Part shown: piece by piece, positions 8,511 through 17,747 of the stretch
How the letters are laid out: every line of letters begins with the position of its first letter
How positions within the stretch are numbered: the first letter of the stretch is position 1
Assembly: GCA_017473945.1 (NCBI GenBank)
Contig: JAFUIW010000113.1
Location: forward strand, 1-38,180
Source of the DNA: Methanobrevibacter sp.
GTDB taxonomy: Archaea > Methanobacteriota > Methanobacteria > Methanobacteriales > Methanobacteriaceae
Direction: 5' to 3'
Length of the DNA stretch: 38,180 bases
Notes under the pieces: model-generated
The model's database searches: none
The model's input: the letters and a program-made list of their open reading frames with translations, nothing else
What the model was told of the DNA's origin: nothing
Made by a program: the position numbers and the translations under genes

Positions 8511-8532
8511 GTTAGAGAACAATATCTCTAAC
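8511..8532 (-). terminator. Terminator hairpin of the broken adhesin gene
   Basis: GTTAGAGA (8511-8518) pairs with TCTCTAAC (8525-8532), and the minus strand continues into a T-rich tract. The original stop codon of the broken gene (8528-8530) lies inside the stem. Confidence 0.6.
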
Positions 8533-11500
8533 GTTTAACATTTAAAGTTGTTTTGATGGTGTTTTTGAGGTATGTAACTTTCATTTTGTATTTTTTACCT
8601 GCTTTAAGCTTTTTGATAACATTTCTTAATGGTAAATTTAGCTATTCCCTTTTTGTTGGTTTTAGCTGTGAATTTCTTGCCATTAAGGTTGAGAGTTACC
8701 TTTTTGTTTTTCCCTACGATTTTGCCGTTTTTGAGTGTTGCTTTAACTGTCAGTTTTTTAGCAGACTTTTTAACAGCGTATTTGCTGGTTTTAAGGTTCT
8801 GTTTTACTTTAACTGTTTTTGTTATAGTCTGACCTTTATAGGTTGCTTTTATTTTGTAAGTTCCCGGTTTTACTGTTTTTGGTATTATCAAAGTAACATA
8901 ACCGTTAGCACTTGTTTAACCTTGTAAGTTTTCTTGTTGAGTTTAATAGTAACTGTTTGGCCTTTACCAACATATTTGCCATCGTCACCAACAATTCTAG
9001 CTTTAAACTTGGATCCGTCAAAGTAATACATTGCAACATTGCCTGCACCGCTAAATCTTGACTTAACCGCAATTTTAGTCTGTTTATTGTCGGCATTTGA
9101 AGGGTTTGTAACAATAATTATCTGGTCTTTAGTCAGTTTAGTGAATTTAATGGTTATGAATCCTGAACTGTCAGTCGTATAATTGCTGAATTTGCCGTTG
9201 ATGGAAACTGCAACTTCAGTATTGTTCAATGGAGTTCCGGTCGGACTTAAAACCTGTGCTTTATAATCGTAGTTGCTGTTATACCCTCTAGTAACATTTG
9301 ATGAAATAATTGTGCTGTTTATTACAATGTAATTGACAATTGAAATGTTGTTGTATGTTGTTGTGACATTATATTTTCCATCATATTTGTCAATCGGAAG
9401 TTTGCAGGTCCCATTTTCATCTGCAGTCACATTGTAGAATTCACCGTCAAATTCAAAAATGACTCCTTCTCCCGCACCGACATGTGCGGTGAATGCTGCA
9501 TCACCACCGTAATATTTCACAAGATTGTCGGTTATGTTAACATCAGCAATGGTATAGGCTTTCAAAATAGCCACTTCCTCATCATCATATAAATCAGTCC
9601 ATGTTTTACCGTCAACACTCACTTTGGACTTGTTAGGTTCTAGATTGATTCTGGAAAATAGTATAACTGGCACTTTATTTTTAAATATTACTCTGAATGT
9701 GTCTCCTTTTTTGATTTGAACATATCTATCCATTTTGATTGTTTCGTATCCTCCAAATGAACTTACTCCTTCCTGTGCATAAACTGCAACTCCATTTACT
9801 TCAATTTCAAATGTATAATTCATGCCGGCTTTATCAAAGAGTGTTCCGACAGCTGCAATCAGTTCGTCTGCATCAGAGATAAACTCATTGTAGTAATATT
9901 TTCCGTTTTTATTGGATGCAATGTCCCCTCCAATATCAGCTGGTAAATTCTGGCGTATGAATCATTATTGATTATGTACGCTACACTTGTAGTGTCTGCA
10001 AAAGATTTATCATAATATGATACATAGAAATATCCTCCATCACCCCAATTGGTTCCCCAACTGTTTTTAACTATCCATGCACCGTCACCTTCGGGCCTGT
10101 TTAGGGGATTGAAATTGCCTGCAGGATAATTGTCGTCCCATCCCACAACAGCGACCGCATGGTTTGAAGTGTCTTTGCCATTGTAATATAATGCATTGGT
10201 AACAGGATTATAATATCTGCTTTCATTGAAATTTGCATTATGATTGACTGCTACGACCCCATATTTGATTAAAACCTCCTTAATTAAATCGTTATCCTCC
10301 ACATTTATTCTTTTAGGAATAAGAACCGCATTCTGAATATGGATGTTTTCAGGAGTTATATAAAGGGAAGATATTTTACCGAGCTCATCATAACCGTCAT
10401 ATACATCAGGGAAAATTCCCAGTCAGTTAATAAGATATTGCATTACATGATCAAGATGTCCCCCTTCAACGTATGAAGTGGATCCGTCTTTTGAATATTT
10501 AATCATTGAATTTTGTGCGTTATTTACAGATAGGGAGTATGTTACGTTTGCATACCTCATAAGTGCGGATTCCAATGCAGCCATATTACCGAATGCCCAG
10601 CATGCACCCATGAATCCCTGGTTTTTTACAGGAGAAACCCATCCATATTCCCTTAAATCGAATTTTACAGGAAGTTCATCAAATGAAAGAGTATTGTTCA
10701 ATATTATAAATGGGTTTGCAGTATTTTCAAAATTATAGTTATTGTCTGTGTTGTTGGTTGAACATGTATCTGTGGTGAAGTTGTTTCCCCTGCTGATTAT
10801 ACCCTTATATGTGGTATAAATGCTTGTAACATTGGAAGGGTTATTGAAGTAGTTGTTTATTAATGTTATATTGCTTTCATAACCATAGATAGTACTAACG
10901 TCATTACCGATATTTTTTCAAATCTGCTGTCGGAAATTCTTACAGAACCCATATCGAAATAGGCTGCACCACCATAGGATATGTCATCTGCAACACTGTT
11001 GGATTTGAATAATGATTCCTGAATTTGTGCAGAGACATGACTGGTATATAAGCCTCCGCCTTCATATTTCGCCTTATTGTTTGTAAAATTTGAAGCTGAA
11101 ATAATTAATTTTCCACCCAATTGAAGAATGGCCCCTCCAAATCCTGAATAACAGTTATTGAATGTAGTGCGGGTAATGGTGGAATCCATAGGATTATTCT
11201 CCTCTTCACTTCCATTGGCATCGACAAATATTGCACCACCATTATTTTCACTGGCATCATTGTCAAATTCACTATCTGAAACACTTAATCTTGCACTTCG
11301 TTTGGCAGCTATAGCACCTGCAGTTTTATATGCATGCAGGTTTTTAAATCTTGAGTTGGAAATATTCAAATTTACGTTTTCATTCGAAAATATTGCTGCC
11401 GCATATTTCGATGTAGTATTTAAGAAATCGCAATTATCAATTGTTGCATTTGACATGTGAAGATAAATGTGGCCCTTGACAATATCATCAGAACTTCTTT

Positions 11501-12078
11501 TGAAAGTTGAATTGGTAATTTTGACTGTGCTGTAATATGAAGTTATTGAAGCGCCATTATTTCCAGCATTATCTATGAATGTACAGTTGTTAGCAATTAA
11601 ATTGTTGCGGAGCATAAAGACTGCACCAAAATTACCGCTTCCGTTTCCTGTACAGTTAATGAAAGTCACATTGTTCAGTGTTAGCTTTGAATTGGAGTTT
11701 ATTGCAGAACCACGATTATAAACTCCATTTTTAATAATTAAATTATTTATTTCAACGTTTTTCCTAGGATAGTTAATGCTCTTGCCTGATTGTCACAGTC
11801 GATTACATGATTGTTACCGTTGATTGTGAAATTATCCCGTGTAACATTCACACCACCAACATACATCAGATCACTTTCGTTATCGAATTTATAGTTGCAC
11901 CCTAAATCAAAAGTCGAATCATGAACATCAATTTCAGTTTGGAAATACAAAAATGATTCATCTTTTAAATCTCCTTCTGTATTGTCCGTATCATTTAAAT
12001 CGGCTGCAGAAATTGCAGTGATTGATAACATCAACACGAGAGGATGAATGTATATAACATATATTTTTTAAATTTCAT
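8528..12078 (-). pseudogene. Broken adhesin-like protein gene with parallel beta-helix, papain-like (C1) and Ig-like domains
   Basis: Six pieces of one ancestral gene of about 1180 codons lie in order. They are a signal peptide (ATG 12078, MKFKKYM), Asn-rich right-handed beta-helix repeats (about 11.7-10.9 kb), a C1 papain-like domain, Ig-like domains, and a Lys-rich C-terminal domain like that of the adhesin at 2.3-6.0 kb. The C1 domain has NQGFMGACWAFG (Cys), [11 protein letters not shown] (His) and [20 protein letters not shown] (Asn), so all catalytic residues remain. Frame is lost near 12038-12042 (in the signal peptide), 11758-11762, 10913-10918, 9937-9942, 8913-8919 and 8621-8626. An in-frame TGA at 10423-10425 probably replaces Trp. 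Most lesions are one-base changes in homopolymer runs. Correcting each gives continuous family-like sequence down to the TAG at 8528. So many defects make real decay more likely than sequencing error. Confidence 0.85.
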
Positions 12079-12207
12079 ATTTTGCCACAGTATTTTATAC
12101 AAAAATATGTATATTGGATAGAATATTTAAAACTATTCAAAAATGGCAATCTAGAAAATTAGAAAAAAATCTTAGCTTTAAAGCATTGAAAAAAAATAAA
12201 AAAATAG

Positions 12208-12228
12208 AGATTAGGTGAAACCTAATCT
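12208..12228 (-). terminator. Terminator of aglB
   Basis: AGATTAGGT and ACCTAATCT form a perfect 9-bp stem with a 3-nt loop. On the minus strand it is followed by CTATTTTTTTATTTTTTT. The aglB stop codon (12227-12229) overlaps the stem. Confidence 0.8.
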
Positions 12229-14950
12229 AAGTGTTTGTTGCGTTTGTTGTGTTTGTGCTGGAACTACCTGAGCCTCCACCGGCAACAGTGTTGTCAAAGT
12301 TTACGTTGAACAGCATTACACCGTTTTCCACGTGAACATTTTCAAATATGTCCTGACCTGATCCACCTAAGAGATACAGTTGAGTGAACATTGAATTTCT
12401 TAACTCATTACTGATTAGGATTGGTGTGTACTGATTTTCGTTACCCATCAGGAACAGTGTGAAGTTAGCATCCTTGACACCGCTTACAGACTCGTTTTTC
12501 ATTATGTAACCATCTTCAATGACAATTATGTGTGAAATGTTCAATGGGTTGTAATCGGTATCGTTAATCTTGATTTGCTCACCTGTTTCTGTGTAAACCG
12601 CTTCAGTGTATGCTGAAGTTGTGTTGTTACCGGTTCCACGGGTAATTACCGCATTGACTGTCATACCTTGGTCGTTGAGTATTGCCAATTTGTTTGTGGT
12701 TCCAGGCTTGACCTCAACTTGTTCTGTTGGAACGTAGTAGTTGTAGTTTTCAGATGATTGGTTATCGAAGTCCCAAGCACCGAAGTAAGTCCACCAACCT
12801 GCTTTACCGAGCATATCTGAAGATGCTACGAATATTACAGGACGTACCTTATCAGGGTGAGTGTAGTTTACTACAGTTTTAGCCTGATCAGCTGTCAGGT
12901 GATACTTGCTTGTCAAGTCTTTTTGAGCGTCACTGGCTGTTTTCGGCAAGATATCAATCAATATGTCAGTTGCCTGACCACTGCTGTTGGTATAGTTAAT
13001 CAATGCCTCTTGAGCCAATGTACCTGTTGAATCCAGCATTCTGAAAATACCTGCGGAAAGTTCCAGATTATCCGTAGTCATCGCTTGACCCAGCCAGAAT
13101 GCGCGGTCACCTGACTGAGAACCCCCATCGAATGTTACCTGTCTGTCGGCAGCAATCTCAAAGAGGTAACCGAAGTCCCACCAGGATGTGATTACGGTAT
13201 CTTCAGGAGTGTTTTCGTTAATCCATTTCATTGAATTCCACATTGCATCGTTGGTACCAGGAACTACAGTGTCTGAAGTCTGATAAGCACCGCAGATTGA
13301 TGGTGAAATCAATGCAATTACAATAGCTATAATGATTACATATTTCTTGAGTGGAACTTTTTTGGATGCAGTATTTTTGATTCCGTAAATGGTAATTAAA
13401 GCGACTGCAACGATTGCAACAAATAATAAAATTCCATACATGGTATTGATTTGTGCCAATGGAATCGCTGCAAGGAATCCACATAATACTGCGATTGCAA
13501 CCATCCATTTATCATTGTCCAATTTGTTTTTAATGTAATCAGTTGCAAATCCGACAAATATACCTGCCATAAGGCCGAACGGCAATACGATTGTGGTAAT
13601 GAACCTTGAACCTCTACTTACAGCAAGAGCTGTAATGATTACCCAAACAACGAATAATGTTGCATAAAGGATAGTTAAATGTTTTGAAGACAATAGTTCA
13701 TCAGTTGATCCAAATTCAAAACTTCCTAAGCTGATTTTGGATTTTAAATTGTCATCGATTTTTTTAGCGGATGATAATCTTTTTCCTTTAGGTGGTTTTT
13801 TGGTTGTGCTTCCAGGAGTTTTAACTTTAGCAGTTCTGAATTTCAATGTTCTTCTTATTAAAACGTACAATACTGCTAAACCTGCAAATAAAACAGCTAT
13901 ACCACCAATACCGTTTACTACACCATTGGTATTTGCTAAAAATGCGGAAGTCATACCGCTTCCAAGCAGACTTGGCATTTGCATCTCTGCAACAGAAACG
14001 AGAACGTTAGGGAATCCTCCAACAACCCTGGATGCGGATTGCAAGGAAAGTAATCCGGTTAAGCTTCCAAATATGCCGGTTACACCACCAATACCTTGGA
14101 AAACAGCAAGACCAACAAATCCGATCACACCTAAAAGAACAATTGATAGGAATTCATTTTGGCGTAGGAACCATACCAGTTTGTTTGAATATTCACCGCT
14201 GGAGTATTCGTCAGTATTGAAGAAGTAACTTACTATCAGGTAAACAATTGAGAATATTCCCATAAGACCTATGTAAAATATGTAACCTGTCCATGATTGT
14301 GAAAACAGACCTATTGAAATAATTGACAGTATAGCAAAGATTATCTTGAATACTATATTTTTGGCCCGTATTGTCTCTATAAAGAAGAATATAAAGAACA
14401 GGGAGAATATGTAATAAAACATATCTGTATCGAAAAATCCAGGGAATGTGTGCGCAAAGTAGTTTGGTGCAAGCACAATAATCAGAGTTGCTACAATAGC
14501 ACCGTAATCATTGGTCAGCCTTCTTGCAAATATGAATGCCGGAATGACTGCCAAAGTGGAAATTATAGCGCCTGTCCAGAATGCTACTTCCCTTAGGTCC
14601 TTATTGCCGAAGAAGGTGTCATGCAAAAAGTTCGTAAGGTATACAATACCCAGTTCGTAATTAATCTTATTTCCGGTAGGAGCGTACCTGTGCATATCCC
14701 ACTCACTACCATTTACCATTTCATCTCCTACATAACCATGATCTGCATAGTCCTCAGTCAACCTTAAGTTATAGTATGAATCCATTTCACTGAAATAAGG
14801 AAGACCTGATGAATCAACATATTCTGCCTTAATATCACCAGAGAGAACATTCAAATCGGCTGCAGGAACTTTTAATGCAAAGACAACAGCCAATAAAATC
14901 GCTATGATTATTATTGATTTGACTATTGTCATAGTAGTTTCTCTATTCAT
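12227..14950 (-). CDS. aglB: Archaeal oligosaccharyltransferase AglB (STT3 family)
   Basis: AglB moves a lipid-linked glycan onto Asn in N-x-S/T sequons on the outer face of the membrane. The 907-aa length is in the family range. The N-terminus has one transmembrane helix, then a first acidic motif near YFSEMDSYYNLRL and a second in FFDTDMFYY, the metal-binding DxD-type sites in external loops. About a dozen transmembrane helices run to near residue 560. The soluble domain opens with the STT3 signature SWWDFGY (about residues 585-592), and a Ser/Thr/Asn-rich tail ends the protein. ATG 14950 has AGAGG upstream. Surface adhesins in this window, full of Asn-x-Ser/Thr, are likely substrates; that is inference. 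Confidence 0.93.
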   Translation of the reverse strand: MNRETTMTIVKSIIIIAILLAVVFALKVPAADLNVLSGDIKAEYVDSSGLPYFSEMDSYYNLRLTEDYADHGYVGDEMVNGSEWDMHRYAPTGNKINYELGIVYLTNFLHDTFFGNKDLREVAFWTGAIISTLAVIPAFIFARRLTNDYGAIVATLIIVLAPNYFAHTFPGFFDTDMFYYIFSLFFIFFFIETIRAKNIVFKIIFAILSIISIGLFSQSWTGYIFYIGLMGIFSIVYLIVSYFFNTDEYSSGEYSNKLVWFLRQNEFLSIVLLGVIGFVGLAVFQGIGGVTGIFGSLTGLLSLQSASRVVGGFPNVLVSVAEMQMPSLLGSGMTSAFLANTNGVVNGIGGIAVLFAGLAVLYVLIRRTLKFRTAKVKTPGSTTKKPPKGKRLSSAKKIDDNLKSKISLGSFEFGSTDELLSSKHLTILYATLFVVWVIITALAVSRGSRFITTIVLPFGLMAGIFVGFATDYIKNKLDNDKWMVAIAVLCGFLAAIPLAQINTMYGILLFVAIVAVALITIYGIKNTASKKVPLKKYVIIIAIVIALISPSICGAYQTSDTVVPGTNDAMWNSMKWINENTPEDTVITSWWDFGYLFEIAADRQVTFDGGSQSGDRAFWLGQAMTTDNLELSAGIFRMLDSTGTLAQEALINYTNSSGQATDILIDILPKTASDAQKDLTSKYHLTADQAKTVVNYTHPDKVRPVIFVASSDMLGKAGWWTYFGAWDFDNQSSENYNYYVPTEQVEVKPGTTNKLAILNDQGMTVNAVITRGTGNNTTSAYTEAVYTETGEQIKINDTDYNPLNISHIIVIEDGYIMKNESVSGVKDANFTLFLMGNENQYTPILISNELRNSMFTQLYLLGGSGQDIFENVHVENGVMLFNVNFDNTVAGGGSGSSSTNTTNATNT

Positions 14951-15203
14951 AAAAAGCCTCTTTTATGTTCATTAATTAAATTGTCTAAAAACAATTTGTC
15001 ATAGTAATTTCTTAATTTAATATCGATATTAAATAAAAATATTCATAATATTTTTATTAAGATATATTTATATTTCTTAACATTATTAAGTATTTTGCAC
15101 ATCCTAAATTATACAAAAAATTAAGTTAGATTAAGAAAAATTATATAAAATAAAACAATATCAATTGTATTTAAATAAGTAACTAAAAACAGAAAAAAAT
15201 AAT

Positions 15204-15231
15204 ATGAAATTGAATAAAAATCAAATTTCAT
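15204..15231 (-). terminator. Terminator candidate of topA
   Basis: ATGAAATT (15204-15211) pairs with AATTTCAT (15224-15231). The minus strand then runs into ATTATTTTTTT. Confidence 0.5.
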
Positions 15232-15244
15232 TTACTTAAAAAAA

Positions 15245-17404
15245 TTATTTCAGTTTTGAGTCAAGTTCATCAACCGAACATGTGAACTTGCATTTCGGAA
15301 ATCCACTGCAACCGATGAATTCACCGAATCTTCCTGAACGTTTAAGAAGGTCCTTTCCACACTGAGGGCATTCTCCAACGACTTTCGGGTCATGCAGTTT
15401 AACGTCAGCCTTGTCCTTGCCGCAGTTAGGGTCAAGACACATCCTTCTGAGATTCTTGCCCTTACCGGTGGAAATCAACGGAAGCCCACATTTATCACAT
15501 ATTGTCTTGAGAACCCTTGAATTTTTCGGAAGAGAGTATGTTACATTACAGTCAGGATAATTGGTACATCCCACAAATGAACCGTAACGGCCTTTCCTTT
15601 TGACAAGCCTTCCTCCACAGTTACAGTCACCAACAATGTTACTTTCCTGATATGATTCGTAGAGTTTGGAGCCTATGCTTTTAAGGTTGTCATCAATGTC
15701 TTTAAGAATGTCCTTAACATCCTTTTCACCCTCATCGATGATTTGCTCCTTGGTGATTTTATCATTGTTTATGCTTTCAAGCTTGTTTTCAAAGTCCCTT
15801 GTCAGCTCCTCACTTGTCAAGTCATTACAATAGGAGTTCAATGTATCAATGAGATTTTCCCCTAATTTATTAACCTCAATCTTGTTTCCTTCTATGTATT
15901 TTCTGTCATAAAGCTTGTCAATGATGTCTGCACGAGTAGCTTTGGTACCGAGATTTCTTTTCTCAAGTTCCTTAATTAAAGAAGCCTGATTATAACGGGC
16001 AGGAGGCTTGGTTTCCTTTTCATCGGAAATGAGCTCCTTAACACTCATAATATCACCTTCCCTAACATCCGGGAAAATGTCATCATCTATTTTTCTGAAC
16101 GGATAGTGCTCCATCCAGCCTTTGTATGTGACCCTTCTTCTTGAAAACTTGAACTTTTCACCTTCAATGTCCAATGTGGTTTTCATTGTTTCAAATTTGG
16201 CCGCATCGAAAAATACCGCAATGAACCTGTAAACGATCAAATTATAAATTTTCTGCTCGTCACTGCTCAATTTGGTGGTAGGCAATATTCCGGTCGGGTG
16301 AATTGGAGGGTGAGCCGCATCCTCTTTTTTACCGTTGTTAGGTTTTAGTTTTGCAGGCAGCTGGTCAATATGCTTTTTGAACTCATGATTTGCAGACAAC
16401 TGCTTGAATATTGAAGCGAAACCCAAACTTTCAGGTAATTTCTGAGATGATGTACGAGGATATGAAGTATAACCTGCACTGTAAAGGTTTTGTGCTGCAA
16501 TTTGAGTTCTTTTAGGTGAAAAACCAAATACATTATATGCCTCAGCCTGAAGACCGCTTAAGTTAAACGGTACCGGAGGTTTGGTTTTGGAATTTGAAAA
16601 TTCTATCTTGTCAACTGTGGCATCCTTACCGTTGCACTTGTTGAATATTTCTTCTGCACGTTCACGGTCAAAAATGTTGCCGTCCACATGCTTGATTTCA
16701 ATATCTTCAAAGTCAAGAATAGCTCTTATGACCCAATATGGTTCTGGAACGAATTCCCTGATTTCCTTTTCACGGTTTACCAGAATGGACAGTGTAGGTG
16801 TTTGAACCCTGCCGACAGACAGTTTTAAAAACCTGTGTTTGGTTTTGCGCACGGAATCTGAAAGCGCAATGGAAATGTTCATTCCGAAATAATAATCGAG
16901 GACATGGCGGGCGATACCGTTATCGACCTGATGCATGTCAATGTCTATCCGGTTTTCATAAGCATCGATAATGTCCTTTTTAGTTAATGTGGAAAATTTC
17001 ATCCTTGATGCCTTTTTGATTGAATCCTCACCGCAGGCATATTTCAGGGCATTGTATCCGATTAAGGTACCTTCCACATCATAATCGCACGCATGAACGT
17101 ATGAATCAGCATTTTTTCCAAATTTTTTAATTGCATTGAGGTAATTTTTAGTAAATGCACTACTTTTATTCACTTCATGAGATGGGGCCCAATGCAAATC
17201 AAAGGATATGTTATATCTTTTCTTATCAGGCACCAATGAGTACAAATGACCAACACCAGATACAACAGTGATATCTATGGAATCTCGTTTTAATTCCCAA
17301 TATTTAACTTTCTTATTGTATACTTTCTTTTTTGCACTAGGTGACAGTGCTTTAGCTATCTTTTCTGCTGAACTCGGTTTTTCGCAAATAATTACTTCAT
17401 GCAT
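15245..17404 (-). CDS. topA: DNA topoisomerase I, type IA
   Basis: Type IA topoisomerase of 719 aa that relaxes negatively supercoiled DNA by cutting one strand through a 5'-phosphotyrosine. It has a TOPRIM domain (residues 1-145) with the E in IICEKPSSAEK and the acidic DYDVEG motif (about 107-112). The LSVGRVQTPTL motif is at about 195-205, and the active-site Tyr is in GYTSYPRTSS (Y315). Three Cys4 zinc fingers close the protein: CNCGGR...CTNYPDC, CDKCG...CLDPNC and CPQCG...CSGFPKC. The length is normal for the archaeal enzyme. The start at 17404 is the first Met of the conserved HEVIICEKP sequence. Confidence 0.95.
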   Translation of the reverse strand: MHEVIICEKPSSAEKIAKALSPSAKKKVYNKKVKYWELKRDSIDITVVSGVGHLYSLVPDKKRYNISFDLHWAPSHEVNKSSAFTKNYLNAIKKFGKNADSYVHACDYDVEGTLIGYNALKYACGEDSIKKASRMKFSTLTKKDIIDAYENRIDIDMHQVDNGIARHVLDYYFGMNISIALSDSVRKTKHRFLKLSVGRVQTPTLSILVNREKEIREFVPEPYWVIRAILDFEDIEIKHVDGNIFDRERAEEIFNKCNGKDATVDKIEFSNSKTKPPVPFNLSGLQAEAYNVFGFSPKRTQIAAQNLYSAGYTSYPRTSSQKLPESLGFASIFKQLSANHEFKKHIDQLPAKLKPNNGKKEDAAHPPIHPTGILPTTKLSSDEQKIYNLIVYRFIAVFFDAAKFETMKTTLDIEGEKFKFSRRRVTYKGWMEHYPFRKIDDDIFPDVREGDIMSVKELISDEKETKPPARYNQASLIKELEKRNLGTKATRADIIDKLYDRKYIEGNKIEVNKLGENLIDTLNSYCNDLTSEELTRDFENKLESINNDKITKEQIIDEGEKDVKDILKDIDDNLKSIGSKLYESYQESNIVGDCNCGGRLVKRKGRYGSFVGCTNYPDCNVTYSLPKNSRVLKTICDKCGLPLISTGKGKNLRRMCLDPNCGKDKADVKLHDPKVVGECPQCGKDLLKRSGRFGEFIGCSGFPKCKFTCSVDELDSKLK

Positions 17405-17535
17405 TTATATTGTTCCCCCACTTGAAAAAAAAATAATTTACTGAATTTATTATAAAATAATTTCTAATATAAAAATATTTCTATGCAAAAAATAGATGTA
17501 AAAAAAATATTACAAAAAAGAGTATTAAAAAAAGA

Positions 17536-17697
17536 TTATTCAATTTGAGGTTCCAAATCTTCCTGGAAGAACCCGTAAAAGTCGGCACAGTAATCACAAA
17601 TAGGATATTTGCCGTTTCTGTAGTATGCAAGGTCCGCTTTGGCCATGTCAAATTCCTTGCCACAGATAAAACAAGTTTCAATTTTTTCTTCTGCCAT
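17536..17697 (-). CDS. Small zinc-binding protein with two CxxC motifs (53 aa)
   Basis: A short gene starting MAEEKIETCFICGKEF. Cys9-x2-Cys12 and Cys34-x2-Cys37 (CDYC) form a likely zinc ribbon, followed by an aromatic stretch (ADFYGFFQ) and an acidic end. ATG 17697 has AAGGT at ideal spacing, and the stop is TAA at 17536-17538. The regular Cys pairs and good ribosome binding site support a real gene. I do not recognise the family; small proteins like this often bind nucleic acids or other proteins. It sits between topA and serB on the same strand, just after the serB terminator, so it may depend on read-through or on a weak promoter within that gap. Confidence 0.75.
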   Translation of the reverse strand: MAEEKIETCFICGKEFDMAKADLAYYRNGKYPICDYCADFYGFFQEDLEPQIE

Positions 17698-17729
17698 AGT
17701 ATTACCTTAAAAAAAAATAAAAAAAATAG

Positions 17730-17747
17730 AGGTTAATTGCTTAACCT
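17730..17747 (-). terminator. Terminator of the tbp-serB operon
   Basis: AGGTTAA (17730-17736), loop TTGC, TTAACCT (17741-17747). On the minus strand it is followed by CTATTTTTTTTATTTTTTT. The serB stop codon (17741-17743) is part of the stem. Confidence 0.75.

Noticed and set aside
8553..8927. 124-aa plus-strand hydrophobic frame
   Set aside because: It is antisense to the Lys-rich end of the broken adhesin; Lys codons read backwards give Phe and Leu.
13737..14228. 163-aa plus-strand frame opposite aglB
   Set aside because: Antisense to conserved AglB membrane helices, with no start signals.
17481..17681. 66-aa minus-strand frame beginning MKLVLSVARNL
   Set aside because: It overlaps the 53-aa zinc-ribbon gene in another frame, lacks its ribosome binding site, and ends in a Phe/Leu-rich run made by poly-A/T sequence.
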